Source: an uncultured Blautia sp. | Lineage (GTDB): Bacteria; Bacillota; Clostridia; Lachnospirales; Lachnospiraceae | Length of the DNA stretch: 50,919 nt | Direction of reading: 5' to 3' | Assembly (NCBI GenBank): GCA_934378195.1 | Contig: CAKRPO010000012.1 | Location: 1-50,919 of the forward strand | Part shown: positions 1 through 8,159 of the stretch, piece after piece | Numbering within the stretch: position 1 is the stretch's first letter | How the letters are laid out: every line of letters begins with the position of its first letter | The notes under the pieces: model-generated | Told to the model about the DNA's origin: nothing | The model's input: only the letters and a program-made list of their open reading frames with translations | The model's database searches: none | Made by a program: the position numbers and the translations under genes

Positions 1-390
1 GTGGACTGGAAGGACATTCCGGAAGGAGAACCGCTTTTCCGTGCAAGTGCAGATGGCCGTGGCTTTGCTGTAAGCGGCGGTGTGGCACAGGCAGTTGTGC
101 ATGCTGTAAAGAGAATTGATCCTGACCGTGAAGTGAAGGTTATGAACGCAGAGGGACTTCAGAACTGTAAGAAGATGCTCCAGATGGCCAAGCTTGGCAA
201 GTACAATGGTTATCTTCTTGAGGGAATGGCCTGTCCGGGTGGCTGCGTAGCCGGAGCCGGTACCATTCAGACCATCAAAAAAGCTTCTACAGCGTTGGAG
301 AAAATGAAAAAAGAGGCAGCCTTTGAGGAAGCATCAGATTCAAAATATCAGTCCAGACTGGAAAGCCTGGAGAAGCTGGATCTGGAGTAA
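1..390 (+). CDS. [FeFe]-hydrogenase, C-terminal part (5' truncated by window edge)
   Basis: This is the last 129 residues of an iron-only hydrogenase large subunit; the reading frame is open at base 1. The motif EGMACPGGCVAGAG (about residues 74-87) matches the last H-cluster motif of the family, in which the two cysteines hold the [4Fe-4S] and diiron parts of the active site. The stretch ASADGRGFAVSGGVAQAV upstream is also typical. The tail after the motif is short and charged. The enzyme reduces protons or oxidises H2 with ferredoxin-like partners in the cytoplasm. An intrinsic terminator follows at 426-465, so this transcript ends before the nitrogenase-like genes. The subgroup (monomeric, group A or B) cannot be decided from this fragment. 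Confidence 0.93.
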   Translation: MDWKDIPEGEPLFRASADGRGFAVSGGVAQAVVHAVKRIDPDREVKVMNAEGLQNCKKMLQMAKLGKYNGYLLEGMACPGGCVAGAGTIQTIKKASTALEKMKKEAAFEEASDSKYQSRLESLEKLDLE

Positions 391-425
391 TAGTTGAAAA
401 AGTATATATAAAGAGTAATTAGATA

Positions 426-465
426 AAACCCCAGGGGCGTGTTAATAGTAACGCCGCTGGGGTTT
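426..465 (+). terminator. Intrinsic terminator after the hydrogenase gene
   Basis: An AAACCCCAG arm pairs with CTGGGGTTT, extended by an inner GGCGT/ACGCC pairing around a short loop, and ends in TTTATT. It lies 36 bases after the hydrogenase stop codon. Confidence 0.85.
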
Positions 466-644
466 ATTGTGTATGTGTTTTATATCGAATAGTCAGAGAA
501 AGTGTCGAACGATTTTTCTTGAATTAAAAGCAGGATATCTTATATAATAAACATAATCACATATGAAAATGATCTAAGATTCAACAGGCGAGTCAGCCTG
601 AAATTCCCCAAAAAAATTTTATTTACTTTATTGCGAAAAGAATG

Positions 645-673
645 TTGAAGTTTGCATGAGAAGGTTATATAAT
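645..673 (+). promoter_or_regulatory. Probable sigma-A promoter
   Basis: TTGAAG and TATAAT are separated by 17 bases. It lies in the 470-base stretch between the hydrogenase terminator and the small reading frame at 859. I see nothing else in that stretch. Confidence 0.5.
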
Positions 674-768
674 ATATACATAGAACATATTGGCGTAAAC
701 ATTCTTTGGAAGAAAGAAAAGAGAGAGATAGATGTAGAAGCAAACGAAATGAGATTGGATAATCTTTT

Positions 769-1053
769 TTGATTAAAAGATGGTTTACCGGACTTCTGGT
801 GTTTACAGATAAAGTGATCCTAAAAGAAGATTCAGAGAAAATCAGGAGGTGGCTCGAGATGACAAAGGTAGGACAGATCATAGAAGAGGAGATACAGCAG
901 GCGATTGCAGAAACATGGAGACATGCAGATGAAGAAAAGAAAGAGGCAATAAAAGGAACAGCACGAAAGATGCTGGCGTGTGGAATCTCCATAGATCAGA
1001 TTCTGCAGTGCATTGATGGTTTGACGAGAGGAGAACTCGAGATGATGAAATGA
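769..1053 (+). pseudogene. Remnant of a PD-(D/E)XK nuclease-family transposase (Rpn-like C-terminus), or a small protein
   Basis: The frame reads FTDKVILKEDSEKIRRWLEMTKVGQIIEEE and continues with a helical charged tail. This resembles the C-terminus of Rpn/PD-(D/E)XK nuclease transposases, in which a DKxLLxED...MTxLGxMI stretch leads into a repetitive helical end. The nuclease domain that should precede it is missing, because stop codons interrupt the frame upstream. An ATG at 859 has an AGGAGG box nine bases upstream and could yield a 64-residue protein, so a small functional gene cannot be excluded. The assignment rests on remembered family features. Confidence 0.4.
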
Positions 1054-1120
1054 TGAAATGAAATTCAAATAATCGAGACAATTAATTCGGAAAATATATA
1101 GTGAAACAGATGTGTTAGCG

Positions 1121-1150
1121 TTGACTGACAACTTGTGTGTGGGATATAAT
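1121..1150 (+). promoter_or_regulatory. Promoter of the nitrogenase-like/hyp operon
   Basis: TTGACT (1121-1126) and TATAAT (1145-1150) are 18 bases apart. Transcription from here would start near 1157 and give a leader of about 270 bases before the start codon at 1426. Confidence 0.75.
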
Positions 1151-1156
1151 AAATTC

Positions 1157-1425
1157 AAACAGCAGACAGGACGATCAATCTCGGTTGAGAATATTCTCGA
1201 CCGAGATTAACATCTACCTGAATGCAATTACACAGACATGTTCAAATTTTATAAGCAAACGAACAAACTCTGATGGCGAGGAAACATAATAGGACCGGGT
1301 AGGTCACTGCAGATCCGAGCAGGAATAGTTGTTGGCATGTTCACAGTGAACTGTTCATAGTAATATTTACAGGACTTCTCTACCCTGATGGCAGAGGAGT
1401 CTTTTTGCGTATATGGGGGGATAAG
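1157..1425 (+). promoter_or_regulatory. Structured leader RNA with attenuator, candidate riboswitch of unknown class
   Basis: The leader holds an almost perfect 32-base palindrome at 1177-1208 (16-bp stem with one G-U). A purine-rich, possibly multi-branched region follows at about 1250-1345, containing CCGGGTAGGTCACTGCAGAT and CCGAGCAGGAA. A small GTTCA/TGAAC hairpin lies at 1339-1351. The leader ends in an intrinsic terminator at 1372-1406, just before the ribosome site GGGGGG (1415-1420). This layout is that of transcription-attenuating riboswitches. The middle part reminds me of the molybdenum-cofactor aptamer, but I cannot confirm a class by eye. Confidence 0.55.
1372..1406 (+). terminator. 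Intrinsic terminator (attenuator) in front of the nitrogenase-like gene
   Basis: GACTTCTCT pairs with AGAGGAGTC (nine pairs, one G-U) around an 11-base loop and is followed by TTTTT. It ends nine bases before the G-rich ribosome site, so it would stop transcription before the coding region unless the leader refolds. Confidence 0.75.
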
Positions 1426-2469
1426 ATGAGAGGATTACGGAAATATCTGACGCCGTTTGCGCCGGATCAGTCAGGCGCGGTATCGGTACTTTTTGAACTG
1501 GGAGGCATTGTGGTAATCTGCGATGCCGGAGGATGCACCGGTAATGTCTGTGGATTTGATGAGCCACGGTGGTTTGAACAAAAAAGTGCGATTTTCAGTG
1601 CCGGACTTCGAGATATGGATGCAATTCTCGGGCGGGATGACCGTCTGGTGGCGAAGCTTGCTGATGCGGCGCAGAAGGTAGATGCAACGTTTGCAGCAGT
1701 GATCGGGACACCGGTTCCGGCAGTTATTGCAACAGACTATCTTGCGCTTAAACGCATGAGTGAAAAGAAGATAAAACTGCCAATCCTGACCGTAGATACA
1801 GACGGAATGGAACTCTATGACAAAGGCGAAGAGAAAGCTTTTGCGGAGCTTTTCAAAATTTTTGCAACAGAAAAATATCCGGTGGAAGAACGCAAGATTG
1901 GCGTTCTCGGAATGACGCCGCAGGATGTCAGCGACCTTGCAGCTGCGGATAAAATACGTGCTCTGTATCAGCAGAAATATGATCTGCAGGCAGCCTGTTA
2001 CTGTATGGGAGAGGGACTGGAAGAAGTAAAAAAAGCCTCCTCCGTGAGCAGAAATATTGTTGTTTCTCCAGCGGCACTTATGACAGCAAAATATCTGGAG
2101 AAGACATTCGGAACACCATATGAAATTCGCTATCCACTGGTGGATGAACTAATTCCGGATATGGATTATACCGGAAAAAGAGTCCTTGTTGTACACCAAC
2201 AGGTAATCGCCGATTCTATCCGCAGGGAACTGTTGCAAAAGGGTGCGGAGACGGTCAAGAAAGCAAGCTGGTTCATGATGAAGAAGGAACTTCTGGTGGA
2301 CGGAGATGTACCTCTCCGTGACGAGGATGATTACATAGAACTGGTACAAAACGGTGATTTTGATATTATTTTTGCGGACGGATGTATGGAGCGGATGACA
2401 CCGGAATTCGAAGGAACATTTGTGAATACGAGACATTTTGCAGTGTCAGGAAAGTTGATAGGGAAGTAA
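1426..2469 (+). CDS. Nitrogenase component-1-like protein (NifK-type paralogue, orphan)
   Basis: This 347-residue protein belongs to the nitrogenase component-1 superfamily (NifD/NifK/NifE/NifN, Bch and Cfb homologues). The N-terminal ELGGIVVICDAGGCTG followed by FDEPRW matches the first P-cluster-type cysteine region. The downstream 10265-11467 protein has the parallel ELGGMVVMHDPSGC and HDEIRW, so the two are paralogues. Cysteines at about 32, 37 and 42 are candidate iron-sulfur ligands. It is shorter than NifK (about 500 residues). The ATG at 1426 was chosen because GGGGGG lies five bases upstream; an in-frame TTG at 1405 sits inside the terminator. hypF starts 80 bases downstream, so the genes are probably co-transcribed. 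Its substrate is unknown. Confidence 0.8.
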   Translation: MRGLRKYLTPFAPDQSGAVSVLFELGGIVVICDAGGCTGNVCGFDEPRWFEQKSAIFSAGLRDMDAILGRDDRLVAKLADAAQKVDATFAAVIGTPVPAVIATDYLALKRMSEKKIKLPILTVDTDGMELYDKGEEKAFAELFKIFATEKYPVEERKIGVLGMTPQDVSDLAAADKIRALYQQKYDLQAACYCMGEGLEEVKKASSVSRNIVVSPAALMTAKYLEKTFGTPYEIRYPLVDELIPDMDYTGKRVLVVHQQVIADSIRRELLQKGAETVKKASWFMMKKELLVDGDVPLRDEDDYIELVQNGDFDIIFADGCMERMTPEFEGTFVNTRHFAVSGKLIGK

Positions 2470-2549
2470 TCCTGACCGTATACAGATGAACAATTACAAA
2501 TAAAAATCCTGCTGTAGCAGCGGAGTGGCACAGCAGATTGGAGAAGCCT

Positions 2550-5078
2550 ATGAACGAAGAAATCACCAGACAGATCCGTGTCTACGGAATCGTACAGGGG
2601 GTAGGATTCCGGCCAACGGTCAGTCGTCATGCGGCCATGCGAGGGATTCATGGAAGTGTCTGTAACAAGGGACCTTATGTAGAAATCTATGCACAGGGAT
2701 CAGAGGAAGCAGTCAGCGGCTTTATCTCAGATATCGAGAATCGACCGCCGAAACGTGCGGCAATCCTTAAAATAAACGTAGAAAATATAGAGCATCCGGA
2801 AGCGTATATACAGTTTGATATTATCGAAAGTGAGAAGACAAAAGGAGAGATTTTCGTCTCACCGGATATTGCAATCTGCGATGAATGCAAGGAAGAAATG
2901 TTTGATCCGAATAACCGGAGATACCTGCACCCGTTTATTAACTGTACCTGCTGCGGACCAAGACTGACGATTCTGGATTCACTTCCTTATGACAGAGAGC
3001 GGACCAGTATGAAAGAATTTCCGATGTGTCCGGATTGTGCAAAAGAATACCATGATCCGGCGACAAGAAGATACGATGCACAGCCGGTCTGCTGCAATGA
3101 CTGTGGACCGGAAGTTTATCTGATCAACAGAGAAGAAAAAAGCAGGGCGGCGATCACTTATGCGAGAAAAATGATCGCAGAGGGCGGAATTGTTGCAATC
3201 AAAGGTATCGGTGGATTTCATCTCTGCTGTGATGCTTCAAATGAGACAGCAGTCAGTCGCCTGCGTCAGTTCAAACGTCGTCCGATGAAGCCATTTGCAG
3301 TGATGGCAAAGGATTTCGAAGCAGTCAGAAAAGAATGCGAAGTAAGTGCAGAACAGGCAAAAATTCTCGATGGACATCAGAAACCAATTCTGCTTCTGGA
3401 TAAGAAAAAAGAAGCCAGGATTCTCTGTCCATCCGTGGCACCAGGCAATCCCAAAGTTGGTGTGATGCTGCCATATGCACCGGTACAGCTTCTGATCTTT
3501 ACCTATGATGATGGAATTGAAATGCCGGAATTTCTGGTGATGACCAGTGGAAATACATCCGGTGCACCAATCTGCCGTGACGATCAGGAAGCAGAGGCAG
3601 AGCTGTCCGGGTTCTGCGACTGCATGTTGTCACATGACCGAAAGATCCGTATCCGCGCAGACGATTCTGTAATGGATTTCTATGAGGATAAACCCTATAT
3701 GATTCGTCGTTCCAGAGGTTATGCACCGCTTCCGTTTATGGTTTCCACACCATATCGGGGACAGGTTCTTGCAATTGGTGGAGAACTCAAAAATTCTTTC
3801 TGCATCGGTGTGGATAACCGTTTTTATCCATCTCCATATGTGGGAGATCTGGAAGATCTGCGTACCGTAAAAGCACTTCGCGAGACAGTCGGAAGACTGG
3901 AAACACTTCTGGAAGTGGAGCCGGAGATCGTATGCTGTGACATGCATCCGAAATATAATTCTGTGATGGTGGCAGAAGAGCTTGGACTTCCGGTAGTGAA
4001 GGTACAGCACCATTATGCACACATTCTTTCCTGTATGGCAGAAAATGACTGTGCAGACCAGGTGATAGGGGTATCTTTTGACGGAACAGGCTATGGAACA
4101 GACGGTACGATCTGGGGAGGAGAGATCCTTCTGACAGATTTGAATGGATTTACGAGAGTGGGAAGTGTGATGCCTTTTTGGCAGATTGGTGGAGATGCTT
4201 CTTCAAAAGAAGGATGGCGAATCGCAGTTTCCCTGATCTATGGAATGACTGGTGACCGGGAAAAAGCAATAGAAATCATAGAAAAATTAGATCTTTGTAC
4301 GAAGCAGGAAGCAAATGTACAGTTCACCATGGCAGACCGTAAGATCAATGCTGTAATGTCAACCAGTGCAGGACGATTATTTGACGGGGTGAGTGCGATA
4401 CTTGGAATACGCAGAAAGTCCACATTTGAGGGTGAAGCTTCCATGGCACTGGAATTTGCAGCAGAAGAGTATCGGAAGAAGTTGGTTGAGAAGAGAAAAC
4501 AGCAATTTTCTGGAGATGAAAAATACAGTCATTGTAAAGAAAAGCAGGGAATTTTCAAGAAAGAAAAAAATCTGCGAAAACAAACAGATATGAGTTCGGT
4601 ACAAAAGGAAAAGGTATCAGAGATAGAAAAAGTGAAAACAGCTGAAGTCAGAATGAGTTTTAACGGTGACAGGATAATCCCTGGAAATGACAGACTACTG
4701 TTAAACACAGAATCCTTAATAAACGAAATCCTGAGCCGCCGGCTGGACGGTGAAGATCCGGGCAGCCTGGCATACTTTTTCCATCGGGAACTAGCCTGCC
4801 AGATTACTGCATCCTGCGTGAAGATAAGAGAGCAGAGCGGCTGTAATAAAGCTGCTTTAAGCGGTGGCGTTTTTCAGAACCGGCTGCTTCTGGAACTGAC
4901 TGATCATCAGCTTTCGGAGCAGGGATTTGAAGTACTGAAACATCGACTTGTACCGCCAAATGACGGCGGAATCGCACTTGGACAGGCTGTGTATGCGATG
5001 GCACATCTTGAAAAAACAGAGGCATTCTTGAAAAATGAAAGATACATAGCAAAAAGGGAGGCAATATCATGTGTGTAG
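2550..5078 (+). CDS. hypF: Carbamoyltransferase HypF
   Basis: HypF makes carbamoyl-AMP from carbamoyl phosphate and ATP and passes the carbamoyl group to HypE, giving the cyanide ligands of the NiFe-hydrogenase iron. The domains appear in the usual order: acylphosphatase (VYGIVQGVGFRP near the N-terminus), two CxxC zinc fingers (CDECKEEM, then CTCCG, CPDC and CCNDCG), a YrdC-like domain, and a Kae1-like domain with HHYAHILSCMAEN and SFDGTGYGTDG. At 842 residues it exceeds the usual ~750. The excess is a lysine/glutamate-rich insert at about residues 645-720 and a ~25-residue C-terminal tail. The ATG at 2550 has GGAG seven bases upstream; a TTG at 2538 is less likely. It overlaps hypC by 10 bases. 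Confidence 0.97.
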   Translation: MNEEITRQIRVYGIVQGVGFRPTVSRHAAMRGIHGSVCNKGPYVEIYAQGSEEAVSGFISDIENRPPKRAAILKINVENIEHPEAYIQFDIIESEKTKGEIFVSPDIAICDECKEEMFDPNNRRYLHPFINCTCCGPRLTILDSLPYDRERTSMKEFPMCPDCAKEYHDPATRRYDAQPVCCNDCGPEVYLINREEKSRAAITYARKMIAEGGIVAIKGIGGFHLCCDASNETAVSRLRQFKRRPMKPFAVMAKDFEAVRKECEVSAEQAKILDGHQKPILLLDKKKEARILCPSVAPGNPKVGVMLPYAPVQLLIFTYDDGIEMPEFLVMTSGNTSGAPICRDDQEAEAELSGFCDCMLSHDRKIRIRADDSVMDFYEDKPYMIRRSRGYAPLPFMVSTPYRGQVLAIGGELKNSFCIGVDNRFYPSPYVGDLEDLRTVKALRETVGRLETLLEVEPEIVCCDMHPKYNSVMVAEELGLPVVKVQHHYAHILSCMAENDCADQVIGVSFDGTGYGTDGTIWGGEILLTDLNGFTRVGSVMPFWQIGGDASSKEGWRIAVSLIYGMTGDREKAIEIIEKLDLCTKQEANVQFTMADRKINAVMSTSAGRLFDGVSAILGIRRKSTFEGEASMALEFAAEEYRKKLVEKRKQQFSGDEKYSHCKEKQGIFKKEKNLRKQTDMSSVQKEKVSEIEKVKTAEVRMSFNGDRIIPGNDRLLLNTESLINEILSRRLDGEDPGSLAYFFHRELACQITASCVKIREQSGCNKAALSGGVFQNRLLLELTDHQLSEQGFEVLKHRLVPPNDGGIALGQAVYAMAHLEKTEAFLKNERYIAKREAISCV

Positions 5079-5278
5079 GTTTATCAGCAAAAGTAGTAAA
5101 AATAAGTGAAGGAACGGCAGTTGTAGACGCTGGCGGAGCCAAAAGAGAAGTTTCTGCACAGCTTCTGGAAAATCTGGAGCCAGGGGATTATGTAATGGTC
5201 CATGCAGGTGTGGCAATTGCAAAAATTACCGATGAAGATGATGACGAAACAGATCAGTTAATGGAGGAACTGCTGTAA
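5069..5278 (+). CDS. hypC: Hydrogenase maturation chaperone HypC
   Basis: This 69-residue protein starts MCVGLSAKV, with the essential second-position cysteine of the HypC/HybG family. HypC binds HypD and carries the Fe(CN)2CO unit to the apo large subunit of a NiFe-hydrogenase. GDYVMVHAGVAIAKI is the typical second half of the fold. An AAGGGAGG ribosome site precedes the start. The gene overlaps hypF by 10 bases and its TAA shares a base with the hypD ATG, which indicates translational coupling. No NiFe-hydrogenase large subunit is visible in the window, so the client is unknown. Confidence 0.96.
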   Translation: MCVGLSAKVVKISEGTAVVDAGGAKREVSAQLLENLEPGDYVMVHAGVAIAKITDEDDDETDQLMEELL

Positions 5279-6333
5279 TGGGAGAAGAGAAAAAAAGGAC
5301 AGCACGGGAGATCATAGAGAGCTATGATGGTCCGGCAGTCCGTATCATGGAGGTCTGTGGAACACATACACATGAGATCTTCCGTCTGGGAATCCGTAAA
5401 CTCCTGCCACCGCAGGTAGAACTGATTTCCGGTCCGGGATGTCCGGTCTGCGTGACACCGGTTGGATTTATTGATGAAGCAGTGTGGCTGGCTCTGGAAA
5501 AAGGTGTAACGATCTGTACTTTCGGAGATCTGGTGCGAGTACCGGGAACGAAGATGAGCCTTGCAGGGGCAAGAGAAAAGGGCGCAAAGATCCGCATCGT
5601 CTACTCACCGGCAGATGCAGAAAAATATGCACTGGCGCATCCTGATGAACAGGTCGTCTTCCTGTCTGTTGGATTTGAAACGACGACACCGGCAGAGTGC
5701 CTTTCGGTAAAACAGGCAAAAAAAGATGGTCTTTCCAATTATTCTCTGCTGATGGCAAATAAGACCATGCCGCAGGCATATGAAGCATTAAAAGGAAGCG
5801 CAGACGTTTTTCTTTATCCGGGACATGTCAATGCAATTACAGGAACAGAACTCTGCGAGCATCTGACAGAAGAAGGTGTAAGTGGTGTTGTTGCCGGATT
5901 TACAGCGAAAGAACTTCTGACAGCACTGGCAGTTGCACTGGTAAAATTCCAGGAGGGAAAGCCGTTTTTTGTAAACTGCTATCCGCGAGTTGTGAAGCCG
6001 GAAGGAAGCCGGGAGGCGCAGCAGCTTACAGAAGAAATGACAGAAGCCTGTGACAGTGAGTGGAGAGGCCTTGGTGTGATACCGAAATCAGGTGTCTGTC
6101 TTAAAGAAGCGTGGCGCGATTTTGATGCAAGAAAGAAATATAATATTCCACCAATTCAGGGTAAGGCAAACCCGGCATGTCGATGTGGCGATGTCCTGCA
6201 GGGTAAATGCAAACCATCTGACTGCAAGGTTTTTGGCAAAGTCTGCACCCCACAGCATCCGGTAGGTGCCTGTATGGTTTCAAATGAAGGTGCATGTTCG
6301 GCTTATTATGCGTATGGCGACGCGAATAAATAA
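5278..6333 (+). CDS. hypD: Hydrogenase maturation protein HypD
   Basis: HypD is the iron-sulfur scaffold on which HypC/HypD assemble the Fe(CN)2CO group. The 351-residue length is normal. Diagnostic motifs are CGTHTHEIFRLGIRKLLP, SGPGCPVC, SVGFETTTPA and PGHVNAITG. The cysteine-rich C-terminus CRCGDVLQGKCKPSDCKVFG binds a [4Fe-4S] cluster in the family. The start overlaps the hypC stop (TAATG), with ATGGAGG upstream as ribosome site. All motif cysteines seen in characterised homologues appear to be present, so the protein should be active. Confidence 0.97.
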   Translation: MGEEKKRTAREIIESYDGPAVRIMEVCGTHTHEIFRLGIRKLLPPQVELISGPGCPVCVTPVGFIDEAVWLALEKGVTICTFGDLVRVPGTKMSLAGAREKGAKIRIVYSPADAEKYALAHPDEQVVFLSVGFETTTPAECLSVKQAKKDGLSNYSLLMANKTMPQAYEALKGSADVFLYPGHVNAITGTELCEHLTEEGVSGVVAGFTAKELLTALAVALVKFQEGKPFFVNCYPRVVKPEGSREAQQLTEEMTEACDSEWRGLGVIPKSGVCLKEAWRDFDARKKYNIPPIQGKANPACRCGDVLQGKCKPSDCKVFGKVCTPQHPVGACMVSNEGACSAYYAYGDANK

Positions 6334-6350
6334 GAAAAGAGGATAATCCT

Positions 6351-7367
6351 ATGAGCAGTTTAAAAGATAAAACAGTAACGATGGCACATGGCGCAGGCGG
6401 TCGTCAGACTTCAGAACTGATCGACCAGATATTTGCAGCACATTTTGCCAACCCGGATCTGACAGCAGATGATGCGGCAGTCCTGACACCACCGGCAGGC
6501 AAAATGGCAGTTTCCACAGATGGATTTATTGTTTCACCGGCATTCTTCCCAGGCGGAAATATAGGTAAACTTTCCATCTGCGGTACGGTCAACGACCTTG
6601 CATGCATGGGTGCAAAACCACTGTATCTGACCTGTGCATTTGTTATTGAGGAAGGCTTCCCGATGGAAAAACTGGAGGAAATTGCCGCCGCAATGGAAAA
6701 GACAGCCGCAGAGGCGGGCGTACATATCGTGTCCGGCGATACCAAGGTAGCCGGTAAAGGACAGGTAGACGGTGTCTTTATTACAACGACTGGAATGGGT
6801 CAGATTGAGGACGGGGTAAAAGTAGGTGGAACTCTTGCACAGCCGGGAGATGCAATCATTGTAACTGGGGATGTCGGAAGACATGGATGTACAATCCTGC
6901 TTGCAAGAGAAGACTTCGGAATCGAAGCAGATGTGACCAGTGATTGTGCACCGCTTTGGAAAACAGTAGAAGCTGTCATGAATACTACCCATGATCTTCA
7001 TGTGATCCGTGATGCCACAAGAGGTGGTGTCGGAACCGTTCTATATGAGATTGCAGGACAGAGCAACGTCGGAATCCGTCTCGACGCAGCTTCCGTCCCG
7101 GTAGCTCCGGAAGTTAAAGGAGTCTGTGGGATGCTCGGACTTGAACCGCTTTATCTGGCATGCGAAGGCCGCATGGTCATTATGGCACCAAAAGCTGACG
7201 CAGAGAAAATTGTCGAAACTCTACATCAGTGTCCATACTCCAAAGATGCTGCCATCATCGGAGAAGTCACTGCCGACCAGCCGGGGAAAGTTGTCATGAC
7301 CACCGAGATCGGCACACAGGCACTCCTGCCACAGCCTGGTGGAGAGTTACTGCCACGTATCTGTTAA
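6351..7367 (+). CDS. hypE: Carbamoyl-dehydratase HypE
   Basis: HypE dehydrates the carbamoyl group on its C-terminal cysteine to a thiocyanate and donates cyanide to iron on HypC/HypD. The protein has 338 residues and belongs to the PurM/SelD-like ATP-binding fold (MAHGAGGRQTSELI, DDAAVL, VSGDTKV, RDATRGGVGTVL). It ends in PRIC, the conserved tail carrying the reactive cysteine. It lies 17 bases after hypD and is the last gene of the hypFCDE run. No hypA or hypB, which insert nickel, follow. A 519-base gap holding two repeat-type elements comes next. Confidence 0.97.
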   Translation: MSSLKDKTVTMAHGAGGRQTSELIDQIFAAHFANPDLTADDAAVLTPPAGKMAVSTDGFIVSPAFFPGGNIGKLSICGTVNDLACMGAKPLYLTCAFVIEEGFPMEKLEEIAAAMEKTAAEAGVHIVSGDTKVAGKGQVDGVFITTTGMGQIEDGVKVGGTLAQPGDAIIVTGDVGRHGCTILLAREDFGIEADVTSDCAPLWKTVEAVMNTTHDLHVIRDATRGGVGTVLYEIAGQSNVGIRLDAASVPVAPEVKGVCGMLGLEPLYLACEGRMVIMAPKADAEKIVETLHQCPYSKDAAIIGEVTADQPGKVVMTTEIGTQALLPQPGGELLPRIC

Positions 7368-7469
7368 GATACGAGCAATCAGTAAGGATGAGTAATCACG
7401 AACCTGCACCGAGATAGAAAAACAGGTTTCCTGACACACTGCGATTTCTGTTCGTTACGTGCGCTTATT

Positions 7470-7524
7470 TGCTGTCATTCGCGCAAACTCGGCTTTGCCT
7501 CAGACAGTGCGCTCGGTGACAGCA
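7470..7524. repeat. Long imperfect inverted repeat (hairpin) after hypE
   Basis: TGCTGTCA at 7470-7477 pairs with TGACAGCA at 7517-7524, with a second inner pairing of CGCGCAAACT against AGTGCGC. It has no U-run, so it is not an ordinary terminator. It occupies part of the 519-base non-coding gap between hypE and the next operon. Confidence 0.55.
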
Positions 7525-7629
7525 GCTAGCCCATAACTCACGACGAAATCTTCGTTTACCGTCAGTTCAACTCTGTTTTCTACTTGTGCAGGATTCTGTT
7601 GACCAGCTGGCAGCAGGATGAATTTAACA

Positions 7630-7810
7630 TTCAAGAATGCCTCTGCATTCTTGCTGCGAGATGCGCGTCATGCAATGCATGACATACTTCTTCTGCGCAT
7701 CTCTGCAATCCTGCCGGAGGCTATATCAGATGGGGGATTGACTCCCACCACTGATACTGATTTGTTGCTCGCCACCTACAGAGGTGGGAGTCATCTCACA
7801 TCTGATATAT
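7630..7810 (-). repeat. 181-bp three-hairpin interspersed repeat, full copy
   Basis: Read on the minus strand it contains three consecutive hairpins. The first is ATATCAGATG...CATCTGATAT with inner ACTCCCACC...GGTGGGAGT. The second is GAGATGCGC...GCGCATCTC with inner GTCATGCATTGCATGAC. The third is CAAGAATGC...GCATTCTTG. A nearly identical 181-bp copy is at 45763-45943, and shortened copies are at 16226 and 46110. An open reading frame across it has no ribosome site and is a by-product of the repeat. Confidence 0.9.
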
Positions 7811-7886
7811 TACTCTGTTCAGCAGAAAATGTCCTACGGGATACTGAACGGTTACAATATTAGTTTTTATAAACAGGAGGACAACC

Positions 7887-8159
7887 ATGGATACAAGAGT
7901 AGCAGTAATATCCATCATCGTCGAAGACAGTGATTCCATCGAAACCCTCAATCAGCTTCTTTACGATGCCCGCGGCTATATCATTGGCCGTATGGGCATT
8001 CCATACCGTGAAAAAGGAATCAGCATCATCAGCATCGCTATCGATGCACCACAGGATATCATCAGCGCCCTTTCCGGCAAGATTGGTCGTCTGAAAGGCG
8101 TGTCAACCAAGACTGCTTATTCCAATGTCATCACACATGCGGAGGGAAAAAATGATTAA
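7887..8159 (+). CDS. TM1266-family iron-only hydrogenase system regulator
   Basis: This small 90-residue protein starts MDTRVAVISIIVED and contains ARGYIIGRMGIPYREKGISIISIAID. This is the pattern of the TM1266 family, a ferredoxin-like/ACT-type fold that commonly lies beside [FeFe]-hydrogenase maturation genes and is annotated as a putative regulator. Its biochemical role is not established. AGGAGG precedes the start. The stop codon overlaps the start of the NifH-like gene by eight bases, so it is the first gene of a tightly coupled operon with the nitrogenase-like proteins. That linkage suggests it senses or regulates something related to their metal cofactors. Confidence 0.88.
   Translation: MDTRVAVISIIVEDSDSIETLNQLLYDARGYIIGRMGIPYREKGISIISIAIDAPQDIISALSGKIGRLKGVSTKTAYSNVITHAEGKND

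Noticed and set aside
1121..1425. Cobalamin, fluoride or guanidine riboswitch upstream of the nitrogenase-like gene
   Set aside because: Fragments recall each of these, but the defining conserved boxes are not present in the right order, so no class is assigned.
7618..7863. Open reading frame across the full repeat copy (similar frames at 16230-16496 and 45758-45952)
   Set aside because: The three frames match each other only because the DNA repeat does. They have no ribosome site, and the shared part is fully explained by hairpin arms.
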